Source: Myotis daubentonii
Lineage: Eukaryota > Chordata > Mammalia > Chiroptera > Vespertilionidae
Direction of reading: 5' to 3'
DNA: 64,000 bases
Assembly (NCBI RefSeq): GCF_963259705.1
Contig: NC_081849.1
Span: forward strand, 53,416,093 to 53,480,092
A program made the position numbers and the translations under genes. Under the pieces are notes generated by a model. The model was given only the letters and a program-made list of their open reading frames with translations, searched no databases and was not told where the DNA came from. Position 1 is the stretch's first letter. Each line of letters starts with the position of its first letter. Below, piece after piece: positions 41,039-53,393 of the stretch.

Positions 41039-44000
41039 ATGGCGACTAACAAGTTTCTATCAATAATAACTTTAAATGTAAATGGATTAAATTCCCCAGT
41101 CAAAAGGCATAGGGTAAATGAGTGGATAAGAAAACATGACCCATATATCTGCTGTCTACAGGAAACCCACCTCAGAAAAAAAGACGCACACAGACTGATG
41201 GTGAAGGGATGGAAAAAGGTTTTTCAGGCCAATGGAAGTGAAAAAAAAAGCCGGGGTAGCAATACTTATATCTGACAAATTAGATCTCAAAGTGAAGGAC
41301 ATAAAAAGAGATCAAGAAGGCCACTTCATAATACTAAAGGGAGCAGTCCAACAAGAAGAAATAACTCTGGTAAATATATATGCACCCAATATAGGAGCAC
41401 CCAAATACGTAAGAAATCTTCTGGAGAAGATCAAGGGAGAGATTGACAGCAATATAATCATAGTAGGGGACCTTAACACCCCATTATCCCCACTGGACAA
41501 ATCCTCTAAACAGAAACTCAGCAAAGAAACATCAATCCTAAATGACTCACTAGATCAGATGGAATTAATTGACATCTTCAGAACATTTCACCCCAAAGCC
41601 ACAGAATATACATTCTCCTCAGGTGCACATTTGTCATCTTCAAAGATAGACCATATATTGGGTCACAGACAAAGTCTCTTCAAATTCAAGAAAATTGAAA
41701 TCATATCAAGTATCTTCTCAGACCACAAAGGCATAAAACTAGAAATCAACTACAACAAAAACAATCCAAAAAAATCAAACACATGGAGATTAAACAGCAT
41801 GCTATTAAACAACAACTGGGTCACCAGTGAGATCAAAGAAGAAATAAAAAACATCATGGCAACAAATGACAATGAAAACACAACAATCCAAAACCTATGG
41901 GACACAGCAAAAGCAGTCTTGAGAGGGAAGTTCATAGCTCTACAAGCCTACTGCAAGAAACAAGAAACAATGAGAATAAATGACCTAACTCTACAACTCG
42001 AAGAATTAGAAAGAGAGCAACAAAAAAAGCCCACTGTAAGCAGAAGGAAGGAAATAACAAAGATCTGAGCGGAGATAAACGACATAGAGACCAAAAAAAC
42101 AATACAAAAGATCAACAAAACCAAGAGCTGGTTCTTTGAAAGGATAAACAAGATTGACACACCTCTAGCCAGGCTCACCAAGAAACAAAGAGAGAGGACC
42201 CAAATAAACAAAATCAGAAATGAAAGAGGAGAAATAACAACAGACCCCATAGAAATACAAAGGATTGTTAGAAAATACTATGAACAACTCTACTCCAACA
42301 CACTAGACAACCTGGAGGAAATGGACATATTCCTAGATAAATACAACCTTCCAAAACTTAACCAGGAAGAATCTAAAAATCTCAATAGGCCAATAACTAT
42401 GGAGGAAATCGAAGCAGTAATAAAAAAGCTTCCAGCAAACAAAAGCCCGGGGCCAGATGGCTTCACAGGGGAGTTTTACCAAACATTCAAAGAAGACCTA
42501 AAACCTATCCTCCTCAGACTATGTCAAAAGATCCAAGAGGAAGGAGCACTTCCCAGCTCATTCTATGAAGCCAACATTACCCTAATCCCAAAACCAGATA
42601 AAGACAATACAATGAAAGAGAATTATAGGCCAATATCCCTCATGAACATAGATGCCAAAATCCTCAACAAAATCCTAGCAAATCGGATCCAGCAGTACAT
42701 CAAAAAGATCATACACCATGACCAAGTAGGATTTATCCCAGGGATGCAAGGATGGTACAATATCCGCAAATCAATAAACGTGATACATCACATAAACAAA
42801 TTGAGAGAAAAAAACCACATAGTCATATCAATTGATGCGGAAAAAGCATTTGACAAAATCCAACACCCTTTCTTGATAAAAACTCTCAGCAAGATAGGAA
42901 TTGAGGGATCATACCTCAACATAATAAAAGCCATATATGACAAACCCACAGCCAACATCATAATCAATGGGCAAAAACTAAAACCATTCCCCCTAAAAAC
43001 AGGAACAAGACAGGGATGCCCCCTCTCTCCACTCCTGTTCAACATAGTACTGGAAGTACTAGCCATTGCGATCAGACACGAAGAAGAAATAAAAGGCATC
43101 CAGATTGGAAAAGAAGAAGTAAAACTGTCCTTATTTGCAGATGACATGATACTGTACATACAGAACCCTAAAGACTCCATTAAAAAATTATTAGACTTAA
43201 TAAATGAATTCGGCAATGTAGCAGGATACAAAATTAATGCTAAGAAATCCATGGCATTTCTTTAAACCAATAGTGAACTTACAGAAAGTGAAACTACAGA
43301 AGCAATCCCATTTACCATTGCACCAAAAAAATTAAAATACCTAGGAATAAACTTAACTAAGGAGGTAAAAGACTTATATGCTGAAAACTACAGGACACTG
43401 AAAAAAGAGATAGAGGAAGACATAAACAGATGGAAGAATATACCGTGTTCATGGATTGGTAGAATCAACATCATCAAAATGTCTCTACTACCCAAAGCAA
43501 TTTATAGATTCAATGCAATCCCCATTAAATTACCAACGGCATATTTCACAAATCTAGAACGAACGTTCCAAAAATTCATCTGGAATAAAAAAAGACCCCG
43601 AATAGCTGCAGCAATCCTGAGAAAGAACAAAGTAGGTGGGATCTCAATACAAGATATCAAACTGTATTACAAAGCCACTGTTCTTAAAACAGCTTGGTAC
43701 TGGCACAAGAACAGACATATAGATCAATGGAATAGAATAGAGACCCCAGAAATCGACCCAAACCACTATGCCCAATTAATATTTGATAAAGGAGGCAAGA
43801 GCATACAATGGAGTCAAGACAGTCTTTTCAATAAATGGTGTTGGGAAAATTGGACAGACACATGCAAAAGGATGAAACTAGATCACCAACTCACACCATA
43901 CACAAAAATAAACTCAAAATGGATAAAAGACTTAAACGTAAGACGGGAAACCATAAAAATACTAGAGGAATCCACAGGCAGCGAAATTGCAAACATATGC

Positions 44001-44868
44001 CGAAGAAATTTCTTCTCTGATAATGCTCCTAGGGCAATGGAAACTAAAGAGAAAATAAACAAATGGGACTACATCAAAATAAAAAGCTTTTGCACAGCAA
44101 AGGAAACCATCAAAAAAAACAACAAGAAGACCCACTACATGGGAGAACATGTTTACCAATGATACCACCGATAAGGGTTTAATTTCCAACATTTACAGGG
44201 ATCTCATGAAACTTAACAAAAGTAAGATAAACAATCCAATAAAAAAAATGGGCAACGGACCTAGATAGACACTTTTCGAAAAAGGACATACAGAAGGCCG
44301 AAAGACATATGAAAACATGCTCAAAGTCACTAATTATACGAGAGATGCAAATCAAAACGACAATGCATTATCATCTCACACCTGTCAGAATGGCTATCAT
44401 CAACAAATCAACAAACAACAAGTGTTGGAGAGGATGTGGAGAAAAAGGAACCCTTCTGCATTGCTGGTGGGAATGCAGACTGGTGCAGCCACTGTGGAGA
44501 ACAGTATGGAGCTACCTCAGAAGACTAAAAATGGAACTCCCATTTGACCCAGTGATCCCACTACTAGGAATATATCCCAAGAAACCAGAAACGCCAATTA
44601 GAAAGGATATATGCACCCCACCCTATGTTCATAGCAGCACAATTCACCATAGCTAAGATTTGGAAACAGCCTAAGTGCCCATCAGCAGATGAGTGGATTA
44701 GAAAACTGTGGTACATATACACAATGGAATACTATGCTGCGGTAAAAAAAAAAGGAACTCTTGCCTTTTGCAACAGCATGGATGGAACTGGAGAGCATTA
44801 TGCTAAGTGAAATAAGCCAGTCAGAGAAAGATAAATACCACATGATCTCACTCATTTGTGGATTATAG
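41039..44868 (+). pseudogene. L1 ORF2 (endonuclease / reverse transcriptase), multiply broken
   Basis: ATG at 41039 follows ORF1 by 49 bases. Endonuclease domain: TLNVNGLNSP near the start, catalytic-type QETHL (about residue 42, 41159-41173), GDLNTPLS (41466 on) and SDHKG (41718 on). Reverse transcriptase: [51 protein letters not shown] and the catalytic FADD at 43134-43145. C-terminus: CWRGCG..H..C knuckle at 44423-44476, then YTMEYYAAV. Breaks: +1 in A9 (41241-41249), TGA at 42066-42068, TAA at 43263-43265, +1 in A8 (44112-44119), +1 in A8 (44241-44248), a 4-base gain near 44614-44624, and +1 in A10 (44744-44753). Terminal TAG 44866-44868. Length about 1276 codons, the family norm. Its protein nicks DNA and primes reverse transcription at the target. 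Confidence 0.94.
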
Positions 44869-45137
44869 AGAACAACATAGACTGATGAAAAGGGACAGAC
44901 CCAAAGACTGAGAAACAGCGATCAGGCTATCAATCCCCAGAAGGAAAGTAGGGGAGGGCGGGGGTAAGGGGAAGAGATCAACCGAAGGACTTGTATACAT
45001 GTATATAAGCCAAACCAATGGACATGGACAACGGGGGGATGGGAGCATGAGTTTGTGTGTGGGGGGGAGGTTGGGGGTTAATGGGGGGGATGAGGACACA
45101 TTTGTAATACCTTAACTAATAATAATAAAAAAAAAGA
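44869..45137 (+). other. L1 3' UTR and tail
   Basis: Contains GAGATCAACCGAAGGACTTG, CCAATGGACATGGACAACGG, G-rich runs (GTGTGTGGGGGGGAGG at about 45055), then ACATTTGTAATACCTTAACT and the AATAATAATAAAAA tail. The same words occur in the truncated copies at 13118 and 59105. Confidence 0.9.
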
Positions 45138-45156
45138 AAGAAATACTACTAAAGGA

Positions 45157-45654
45157 ATTTCCTCAAGATTAAAGCAAGGAAACCCAGATAGTAATTTGAA
45201 TCAATAAGAACAAAGAGCACAATAAAGGTAATTATGCTTAAAATAAAAGAATATAAATACATTTTCTTTTCTTCTCATAACTTATTTTTAAAATAATTGA
45301 ATAAAACATATGTATATGACATAATGTTGGGCTTGTAACATATAAGAATGTAATATATGTGTAATATACTATTTGCCAACAATAGCCCAAAGAAAATGAG
45401 TGAAAATAAACTGTTTTAGCTAAGAAATAACCATCGATTTTAAGCAATAATGATAATCATAATTTTTGAAACATTAATAGATGTATATGTATAACAATAA
45501 TACCACAAAAAGGAGAAAAAGGGAATAGCACTATTCAAAATAACATTTTTGTGTATCACTGGAATTGAGCTGGTATATACCTCAATGCTGATGATTCTCT
45601 TAAGTTTCAATGTAAATGAGAACACCAGAGCAACCATTAGAACATATTTTACTT
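45157..45654. other. Unassigned AT-rich sequence
   Basis: Nothing recognised. Confidence 0.3.
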
Positions 45655-45825
45655 AATGCAAAAGAAAACACTAAAAGAAGGATAGCAGGGCAAAAAAATA
45701 TGAAACATAAAAAGTAAAATGGTAGATATGAATACAAGTATAATAACAATAACATTAAAAATTAATGGATTAAACAATCCAATGAAAAGGCAGAGATTGA
45801 TAGATAGGATTTTTTAAAATCATAA
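45655..45825 (+). repeat. Old L1 ORF2 fragment
   Basis: ATTAAAAATTAATGGATTAA then ACAATCCAATGAAAAGGCAG parallels the start of L1 ORF2 (compare TTTAAATGTAAATGGATTAA at 41070). Eroded. Confidence 0.55.
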
Positions 45826-46145
45826 TTTGCAGTCCTAATGCCCAATGTGATGGTATAGGAAGGTGGGGCCTTTGAGAGGTGCTTAATCCATGAGGGTGGA
45901 GCCTTCATGATTGCTACTAGTGTTCGTATAAAAGAGACCCCACAGAGATCCCTCGCCTCTCCCACCACGTGAGGACAAAGCAAGAAGGCTCTGGCTATGA
46001 ACCAGGAAAAAGGCCCTCACCTGACCAAGCTGGCACTCTGATCTCAGACTTCCAGACTGCAGAACTGTGAGAAGTATGTTTCTGCTGTTTATAAGCCACT
46101 CAGTCTGTGGTACTTTGTTATAGCAGCCTGAATGGACTACTGTCG
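45826..46145 (+). repeat. MLT1-like (MaLR) LTR
   Basis: GTGATGGTATAGGAAGGTGG, GGCCTTTGAGAGGTGCTTAA, ACGTGAGGACAAAGCAAGAA, TCCAGACTGCAGAACTGTGA and CAGTCTGTGGTACTTTGTTA then TAGCAGCCTGAATGGACTAC occur in the order of mammalian MaLR LTRs. Non-coding solo or partial LTR of an ancient retrovirus-like element. Confidence 0.75.
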
Positions 46146-46180
46146 CAGGAAACACTATTTGCATAGAATAAATCACTTTG

Positions 46181-46406
46181 GCCCTGACCGGTTTGGCTCA
46201 GTGGATAGAGCGTCGGCCTGCAGACTCAAGGGTCCCAGGTTCGATTCCAGTCAAGGGCATGTACCTTGGTTGCGGGCACGTCCCCAGTGGGGAGTGTGCA
46301 GGAGGCGGCTGATCGATGTTTCTCTCTCTCATCGATGTTTCTGACTCTCTATCCCTCTCCCTTCCTCTCTGTAAAAAAATCAATAAAATATATTTTTTTA
46401 AAAAAG
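46181..46406 (+). mobile_element. Ves SINE, young copy
   Basis: GCCCTGACCGGTTTGGCTCA head with intact A box (GTGGATAGAGCGTCGGCC) and B box (GGTTCGATTCCAGTCAAGG), body CTCATCGATGTTTCTGACTC, tail AATAAAATATATTTTTTTAA. A perfect 16-bp duplication AGAATAAATCACTTTG flanks it (46165-46180 and 46407-46422). Confidence 0.96.
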
Positions 46407-46422
46407 AGAATAAATCACTTTG

Positions 46423-47035
46423 CTGTAGGAATATACCAAACTAATGATACTTTTGAAAAAGTCAACACAATTAAGGGCATGAGAAATTCTTGTTTCACAT
46501 AAAGGAACAGCTAACAAGTATATTGGTAGGTTTTGATTTATTTGGATAAATGGTTCTACCATGGATGCTGTTTGAAGCAACCTTTTTGGCTTTCACCCTA
46601 TATGTCCACAGGTGGTATTTAAATTTCACAAGATATAAAAATAGCAAAGCACAGTCATTATATAGTGGAGTTGCTTTGCAATGTTCATCTTAAGACCAAG
46701 GTTACCATCTGTCCTACAGAAACACTTTGTAACCACATGAAGATGTTGCCTGTGACTAAAATATGACTTTACTGATAATATTAAATGCTAATGGCCACTG
46801 CCATGATATTACAGGTGTTTTTTTTATTATTGAATAAAATATGGAATCAAATGCTATTAAACAGGCATAAGCAATAGTTAACAGGCATAGCTAGTGGACA
46901 AGGTCTTCACTTGTCAAGAATGATATCACATTTAAAAATTATTGTTTGTATATTCATTATATAAAAGTGTTTTTGCATATGATGTTTCATTCAATCCTCA
47001 CAATGTGGTCTAAAATCTAGGATAAAGCAGGAGAA
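46423..47035. other. Unassigned sequence
   Basis: AT-rich; no gene or nameable repeat. Confidence 0.3.
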
Positions 47036-47222
47036 AATATCCCTTTACCAATAATATTTTCATTTTTATGGTAAAACATGGCTACAAGTCATTCAGTGTC
47101 ATGCATGTTATAAAGAAAAATAATGGTTTTTCTTCCAATATTCAAGAGAGTCATCAGATCATATGCTTAACATTTAGCTAGTATAGATTTATGCCTGACC
47201 TAAGCTATTATAAATGTATGAA
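47036..47222. repeat. Rearranged copy of the 33.0-kb repeat
   Basis: 47036-47131 matches 33050-33145 in the same orientation with about four differences in 96 bases. 47138-47222 matches 32966-33054 in reverse orientation. The two blocks are contiguous and co-oriented at 33 kb but opposed here. Confidence 0.85.
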
Positions 47223-48554
47223 CTTTTTTCAAAAAAGCAATTTCTATTTGCAGTTAATCAAATGAGCTATTTCTTTAAGATAGTATCCTAGCAACTTCAG
47301 AAGGAAGAGGAAGTCCCTGCTGATGTTAGAAAGAGATTTGTTTATCACATACCTAGATCTAACTTCTGAATGTGCTTCAAAGTGTTGCTTTGATCAAACA
47401 ACTATCAAAACTTTTCTGTTATACAACTAACAAGGTTGAAAGAATCTTCCTTTCTCAACTTCTGAATTTGAGACTCCTGGAGAGAGAACAGTGGTTGTCA
47501 TTTATAAGAAATAGGTTTTTTAAGGAATATTTTAATGAGATTGCAGCTTTCAAATAAATCCAAATAAGTTATCAATAACCAGATATTTAACTAAATCTTT
47601 TCAAATATTATTGCACTGATAACTAAGTAATTAGACATTTTCCAGCCAATCATAAAATAAACCTTCCTAGTATATTGTCTAATAGCTCAATAGGTGACAG
47701 ATAGAGGGTGTTTGAGCCACTAGTGTTACCTTCAATCCTATGGGAGATCAGATTCTTTGCTTTCAACCTATGCTCTGATTTGAAGCCAGAACTTTTTAAA
47801 AAGTGCTAACCCCAGCTCAGAAGCATTGAGTCCAGCTCATTTAGGATATTCTATGACTTTATGTCTCTATTAAACTTCTCTCAGTAATGCAGTATAATTA
47901 GAGGAAACTAGAATTATAGATGTGGCTTTTACTCTCCAAATTTTCATGCAGAAGTATAAGAGCCCCACCCCATTGGTCAGAATAGACCAGAGAGAGGGGC
48001 AGGAACTTCAGTAATGAAATCCAAATTGGGGAGGGGGGGGGGGTACTGGTGTCTCAGGAAATGATCCAACCTAGGTCACAAAACAATGGATGGGAACCGA
48101 CCCCCGTGGAACTTTGAATCCGGCTTTAAGGAGGACACATCACAAAGATGTGCTGAGAAAACCTCAGCTTCATCAAGTTTTATAATTTACAATGCTGTAG
48201 GATTTTATATTTGCAACGAAAATATATGTATGTCATTTCTTGAATTTTATAATCTCTAATTAACTCCTAACAATCAAGGAAAATACAAGCCTGTAATGGT
48301 TAAAGTTTCACTCCCCTAAATTTTCCTCTTGAGTATAGAAAGAAAAGTCCTAAAATTATTAAATACCTTTATTGGTTGCCTTCCTCTTTCTCATTCCCTA
48401 TGACTCAATCACTATTAAAGGAAGTAGGTTAGGACAGGAGCAAAGCTGAACACCATGCACGCTGGAAAGAATGTTAAGAAGCAAGATGTGGAACAATTAA
48501 ATAAAATCAGGAAAGAACAGAAATAATCTATCCTTCACTGCTAACAAAACACTG
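47223..48554. other. Unassigned 1.3-kb stretch
   Basis: No gene. G11 run at 48033-48043. 47930-48130 is more balanced in composition but unassigned. Confidence 0.3.
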
Positions 48555-48810
48555 GCAGTAACAACATCTAACTTCTAATGAGTGCCGGGCACTGCAATAA
48601 ATTCTTTATATACATTAGCTCCTCTAATTTTCACAACAAACCCACAAGGTAGAAATAATTACTTTGCCTGGTTCGTAGATGAAGAAAATAAGGCTTAAAG
48701 AGGTTATGCAACTTTCCCAGAGTTATCCAAAAAAAGGACAAAGTTGGAATTCAACTAAGGTTTCTAGCCTCTCAAGTTAGAGGGCTTATGCATGATGCTA
48801 AACAGCTTTC
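48555..48810 (-). repeat. MIR SINE
   Basis: GAGTGCCGGGCACTGCAATA, ACATTAGCTCCTCTAATTTT, CACAACAAACCCACAAGGTA, AGGCTTAAAGAGGTTATGCA and GTTGGAATTCAACTAAGG follow the MIR reverse complement from its 3' end into the tRNA-like part. Confidence 0.85.
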
Positions 48811-49004
48811 CATAGACTCAGCAATGTCAAATATCTCTAGATAACGTGTAATGCCTGGTTTTGGAAGCCAGAAAATCCTGTAAGTTTATATTTAGGAACA
48901 CAAGCAATGTCTTACCTCCTATAAACCATTTCCTCTTATCGGTAATTTCAGTTTGGGAGTTAGTTCATCAGGTAAATAGGCTTTGTCTGCCTAAAACATA
49001 ACAT

Positions 49005-49395
49005 CCTGACTCCAAATAACAATGGCTTAAGCAAAATAGCTATTTATTTTTCCATACACTAGGAAAGACTCAGAACTGATACAGCGATACCACAGGCATT
49101 TGGGATCAAACCTGAGTCTGGCTTTATATACCTTAATCATTAGAACTGGCTTCCACTGACAACATTGCCTCATGGTCCAATACAGATGCTTAAGTATTAA
49201 CCATCTAGTTTGAGACAGGAAGAAGGAAGAGTTAGGGAGGGGACATTGGCTCCCCTTCCAGATGAGTCCACATACTTTAAGAAAACTCTTTTAGAAACAC
49301 CAACACCACATCTTGCACTCACATCTCATTTACCACCCATAATTCCAGGGGACTTTGAAAAATGTAGTCTTTCAACCAGGCTGCTTTTATTAGTA
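49005..49395. repeat. Ancient interspersed repeat, family not named
   Basis: ATAACAATGGCTTAAGCAAA, ATAGCTATTTATTTTTCCAT, CATTGCCTCATGGTCCAATA and GACTTTGAAAAATGTAGTCT occur in an order I recognise from a common mammal-wide repeat, whose name I cannot recall with certainty. The frame at 49210-49401 lies within it and is not a gene. Confidence 0.45.
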
Positions 49396-51619
49396 AAGTA
49401 GAAAGGTGATAATAGACATTATATCAACATCTAGCAGTTTCTATCACCTATAGACAATCACCAGTAAGGCTTTTTAATACCTTCTTAAGAAACTGTATCC
49501 AAACCAAAGACACTAAGTAAAATATGGCATCTGGTCAAAGAAATATGTATTGATTCCCTCAGAAATGCATAAAGGGACACAAATCTCATAATTAGGATGC
49601 TATTGCTGGTTTAGTAAACAAACATTCTTCTAATCATTTATAATTTGAAGTTTGCTAATTCAATATGAAATGCAAACATGACCCAAGAAATAAAGAACTC
49701 AGAAGAAAAATCCTGAGCTACAAGATCACCCATCTGTCTCATTTCTTCCCCTTCATTTGGCTCCGTTCCCTGGAAGGAGTTCATGAACTGGTGGCAAACT
49801 CTGGTCTGATGACCATTCCTATAATTAACATTCCCAATCTCGTGCTCTGTGTTTCCATTTTCTTCATTACCATATGTTATCTCAGATGCAGCATCCTCTC
49901 CTCCACTCTCGCTAGCCTAAATAGAACAGAATAAATCCTCCGAAAGTATATTTAATCTAGCTCGTAAGCAAATATTCTTTCTTCTCTGCCACTTCACAGT
50001 CCTTACCTCCACTTCTCTTCCAAAACCTTAATACGTTCTTTTCATTTTCTTTCAAATAATCACACATGTATTTATCTTCCCTCGGTTATAATATCATGAA
50101 TAATTATCGTGAATAATAAAATGTGCTAAACAGTTGAGGTGGCTTCATGGTATAGCAGGAAAGCTTATAGGTGGAAATGATAGAGAAGCATATTTAACTA
50201 ATTACTTTCCTAACCTTTGGAGTTGCCCCATAATGAATAAGATCATCTCAAGGTAGAGACAGTGTATATCATAAACAGTCAAGGAAAGACTAGATACCAA
50301 CTAGCAAGGATACTAAAAAGTGAATTGTTATATAGAGTGGAGGCTCAACTGATTTCCTAACATCTTTCCCCACTAAAATATTTTGTAGAAATTTAAAATA
50401 AATTAAGTGCTACCACAATACTCAAAATGATAGCTAATAACACTTCATATTTTATTGTATATTAGTTTAGCTAATGAAAGACACTCAGCCCTCTTGTAAG
50501 AATCCCTGAGTAAAATATTTAATACTAATTATACAGTGAATTTCAGATGTAGCATTGACATAGGGAGGAGAAGCAGAGAGGATTATTAAATAGAGGTAAT
50601 AATTGCATTGATTTTTATTGCTTTTAGGAGAACTTACAACTTAATCAGCTTTTCAAGTGTCTTATTATTTACATTGATGGCAAAGAACTAAATATTAGAG
50701 AAAATGCCAAGAGCTTTAAAGAAATTTAGGTAAAAATCTATCTATCTATAACTATCATTAACTGTATTAAATGTAGTTAAGTAATACTAGAAAACAAGGT
50801 AAAGGTCTATGAAAATATATATATACTAAAGAACTTCATTGTTCAAAACTATTGAGCAAATTAATATAAAATAATTTTAGATTATTCCAAGATAAAACAT
50901 TTCTGTTTTAATATAAAAATAATATTTTTGGTTTCTAAGATTAATTTAATGACTTTTTATTTAAAAAATACCATAGCATAGATTAAGGTCATGCTGAGAC
51001 TGGAGTCTCAAATTTTAATAATTTCATGACTACATACTCTACAAGGTACAGAGCAGAATTTAAATGGAGAAAAGACACAGGGGTCAGGGTGGGTGATGCA
51101 TCATACATTTCACTTTTGATCTTCCTGTCGATATTGTAGCACTTTAACAAAAAACGAGGCTATTTTTCATGCAATAACATGTATTTTCATGGAGTAAGAC
51201 AGAGTTGAGGTAAAGGAAATACAGTTATGGCCTAGAGTTCCTGAAAACTGTTCAAAAAGACAACTAGCAAAGAAGTTTCTTTAATTTATGAAGAGAGTTA
51301 GGTGTACATGAGGCATAGGGTGCTGACTCAATTTCATCTGGAAATTGGAAAATAGCAATATTAACATAGTTATTAAGAGAAAAATAGTCTGCTCATATTA
51401 TTGCAAAGCTCTCTAACCAATAAACTCATATGATGTTTAATATTAAAACTGTCTCTGCTTTGGGTTTTTTGGTGATATTTTATGATAGCTGATTTCTAAA
51501 ATGTATATCAGTTGCTATAGAAATCTCTAAACTAATGTCTTAAAAGAAGTGTTTTACGATGATATGCACAATAAACCAAAACAATAAAAATCCATTTTCT
51601 AGACTCGTAGATACTATAT
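49396..51619. other. Unassigned 2.2-kb stretch
   Basis: AT-rich throughout. The 89-codon frame at 49665-49934 shows no recognisable domain. No repeat could be named. Confidence 0.3.
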
Positions 51620-51845
51620 GATGTGGAGACAGCACTGAGTAGTGGAAAAAACAATAAGTATTTAAGCTAAGGTGTGAATCTTGGCATAACCTGTTAGTAT
51701 GTAAAATTACCAAGTAAATAATCTCTCAGAGCTTTAGTAAAGTGATGTGGAAAATTAATACAACACTAATGCTAGTCATATATTCCCTACTCCTTGTATC
51801 CAACAGAGTGCATGGAATATAGCAGACACTCAATAATTGACAGTC
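51620..51845 (+). repeat. MIR SINE, eroded
   Basis: AGGTGTGAATCTTGGCATAA, CCAAGTAAATAATCTCTCAG, AGCTTTAGTAAAGTGATG and the final TGCATGGAATATAGCAGACA then CTCAATAATTG track MIR on the plus strand. Confidence 0.55.
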
Positions 51846-53393
51846 ATGTGCCCCTCTTCCTTTTTTGTCACTTTCCCACAATAGGATTTTGATCTTCAAC
51901 AAACAAGAGGAAGCCAAGTGATTATTTCTGCCACAAGAAAGTAATATATTGAGAAGCACCCAGTCACAATGGCTTTGAGCAAAATTAATAATTCCTCTTT
52001 CCCAAGATACCATTAAAATAATAGTAAAGTTATTTTTAACTCATTTAAATGCATAGCATATTTTTGATAGAGAGAAAAATACGGAGAGATGAAGCAGGAT
52101 GAAGGAAGCCGCAGACTTAAGGTCCATGAAGAGGGTAATGGAGGGAGGACAGTGGGACCAACAAGACAACACGAACCTTCGTTAGAGAAGTGAATCCTGA
52201 TGACTACTGGCTGAAGGCTGAGGAACAGGGGCTGGCGCAGTTGCACACACTTACTGGGTGTGTGTGGACAGCAGCCTGCCTGCTTGCTCAGCATTGCACG
52301 TCAAACACTCTGCAAGTGAAAGTTGTCCAGTTCACACAGAGCTCTAGTGGAACATGAGAATCCCAGGAATTGGCTATAAAGGACCTCGACGCTATAAAAA
52401 AGCTTCCACCGCTAGAGGCTCACAAACAGGACACTGATCCAGAAAACAGTCAAAAATTAACAGAATTTCAGAGAACAGACAAGTCTGCATTTGGAGATAC
52501 CTGAGCTGAGACTTCATTCATCCCATCCTTATAACATTATAGATATTTTTCATAAATACTGTGTAGTATCACTAACTGAGCTGCAGCACCTACAGTGACC
52601 AAGAGGATATGTCTCTCCATTCCCCAAAATAAAAGCGTCCTATTCTGGTCTTATTTCTCAAAGCAGAGTGATCTGGCATCTTACAATAAAAATTGCATTT
52701 GTGCTTCCTTACAGGTAAGTGATGGTCTACATAAAACCTTACACGCTTGTTTGTTAAAAAGTTAGCAGGAGAGCTAGTGGTTTTTATCCCTTTTGCCCTT
52801 CCCCTATTCCCTTACGTAGTAATGTCTGTGTTAACAGAAGTATGATTCTCATTTGTTTTTCCAACTTAAAGAACGAATTACTCCCCACAAATTGTGACTC
52901 CTTAAAACATTTCAATGGAAAGTCTAAAATATAAATTCAAAAATACCTCCTAATATATAAACCATATTCATTTCAATTAATAGGAATTTAAGGGGGAGAG
53001 GGGGTCATATTTATAAAATTTTAGAGAAACCACTTAGGAGTCTCCAGGAATCTAGGAAGGACTATGGTGGTGTCTGCTGGGATGACGACAGTAGACCTGG
53101 TGATAAATGGTCAGATTCTGGGTATATTTTGAAATTCTGATAGTCCTTCCTTTTAAATATAATGCATCGTTTATTTTTGTGTTATAACTAACAATTCACA
53201 TGCACTGTTGAATGTGAGCTTTAAAAAAAATCCCTAAAATACAAAAAATATTTTATAATAGACAAAAACAGGTTTAAGATGTCAAATTGGTTGCTATGGT
53301 GCCATGATTAGTCACGTTTCAGCTATACAAGTTTCAAGATCAATTTTGATCTTTTGAGTGGCAACCAGAAACAGTAATGCTATTACTGTAGTA
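51846..53393. other. Unassigned 1.5-kb stretch with a candidate recursive-splice site
   Basis: 52080-52480 has higher GC and a TATA-like CTATAAAAAAGC near 52393 but no supported gene. A pyrimidine tract followed by CAG directly joined to GTAAGT lies at 52701-52720. Confidence 0.3.

Larger units (their letters stand above)
38146..45137 (+). mobile_element. Full-length LINE-1 (6992 bp)
   Basis: Complete L1 from its YY1-type start (GGGAAAATGGCGGAGG) through the 5' UTR, ORF1, ORF2, a G-rich 3' UTR and an AATAATAATAAAA tail. A perfect 19-bp duplication AAGAAATACTACTAAAGGA occurs at 38127-38145 and 45138-45156, proving a single target-primed insertion that kept its 5' end. Intact duplications suggest a fairly recent insertion, yet both frames are interrupted: five single-base gains in A-runs, a 4-base gain, and two in-frame stops. 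So the copy is dead as sequenced. It may be the relative of the source that mobilised the Ves SINEs and the RPLP1 copy here. Confidence 0.96.

Noticed and set aside
49665..49934. 89-codon frame with a hydrophobic stretch, possibly a small membrane protein.
   Set aside because: No recognisable motif, start context or conservation evidence; the length is within chance for AT-rich DNA.
52080..52480. Possible promoter or first exon (TATA-like CTATAAAAAAGC, higher GC).
   Set aside because: No open frame, CpG island or splice framework could be tied to it, so it was not listed as a gene.
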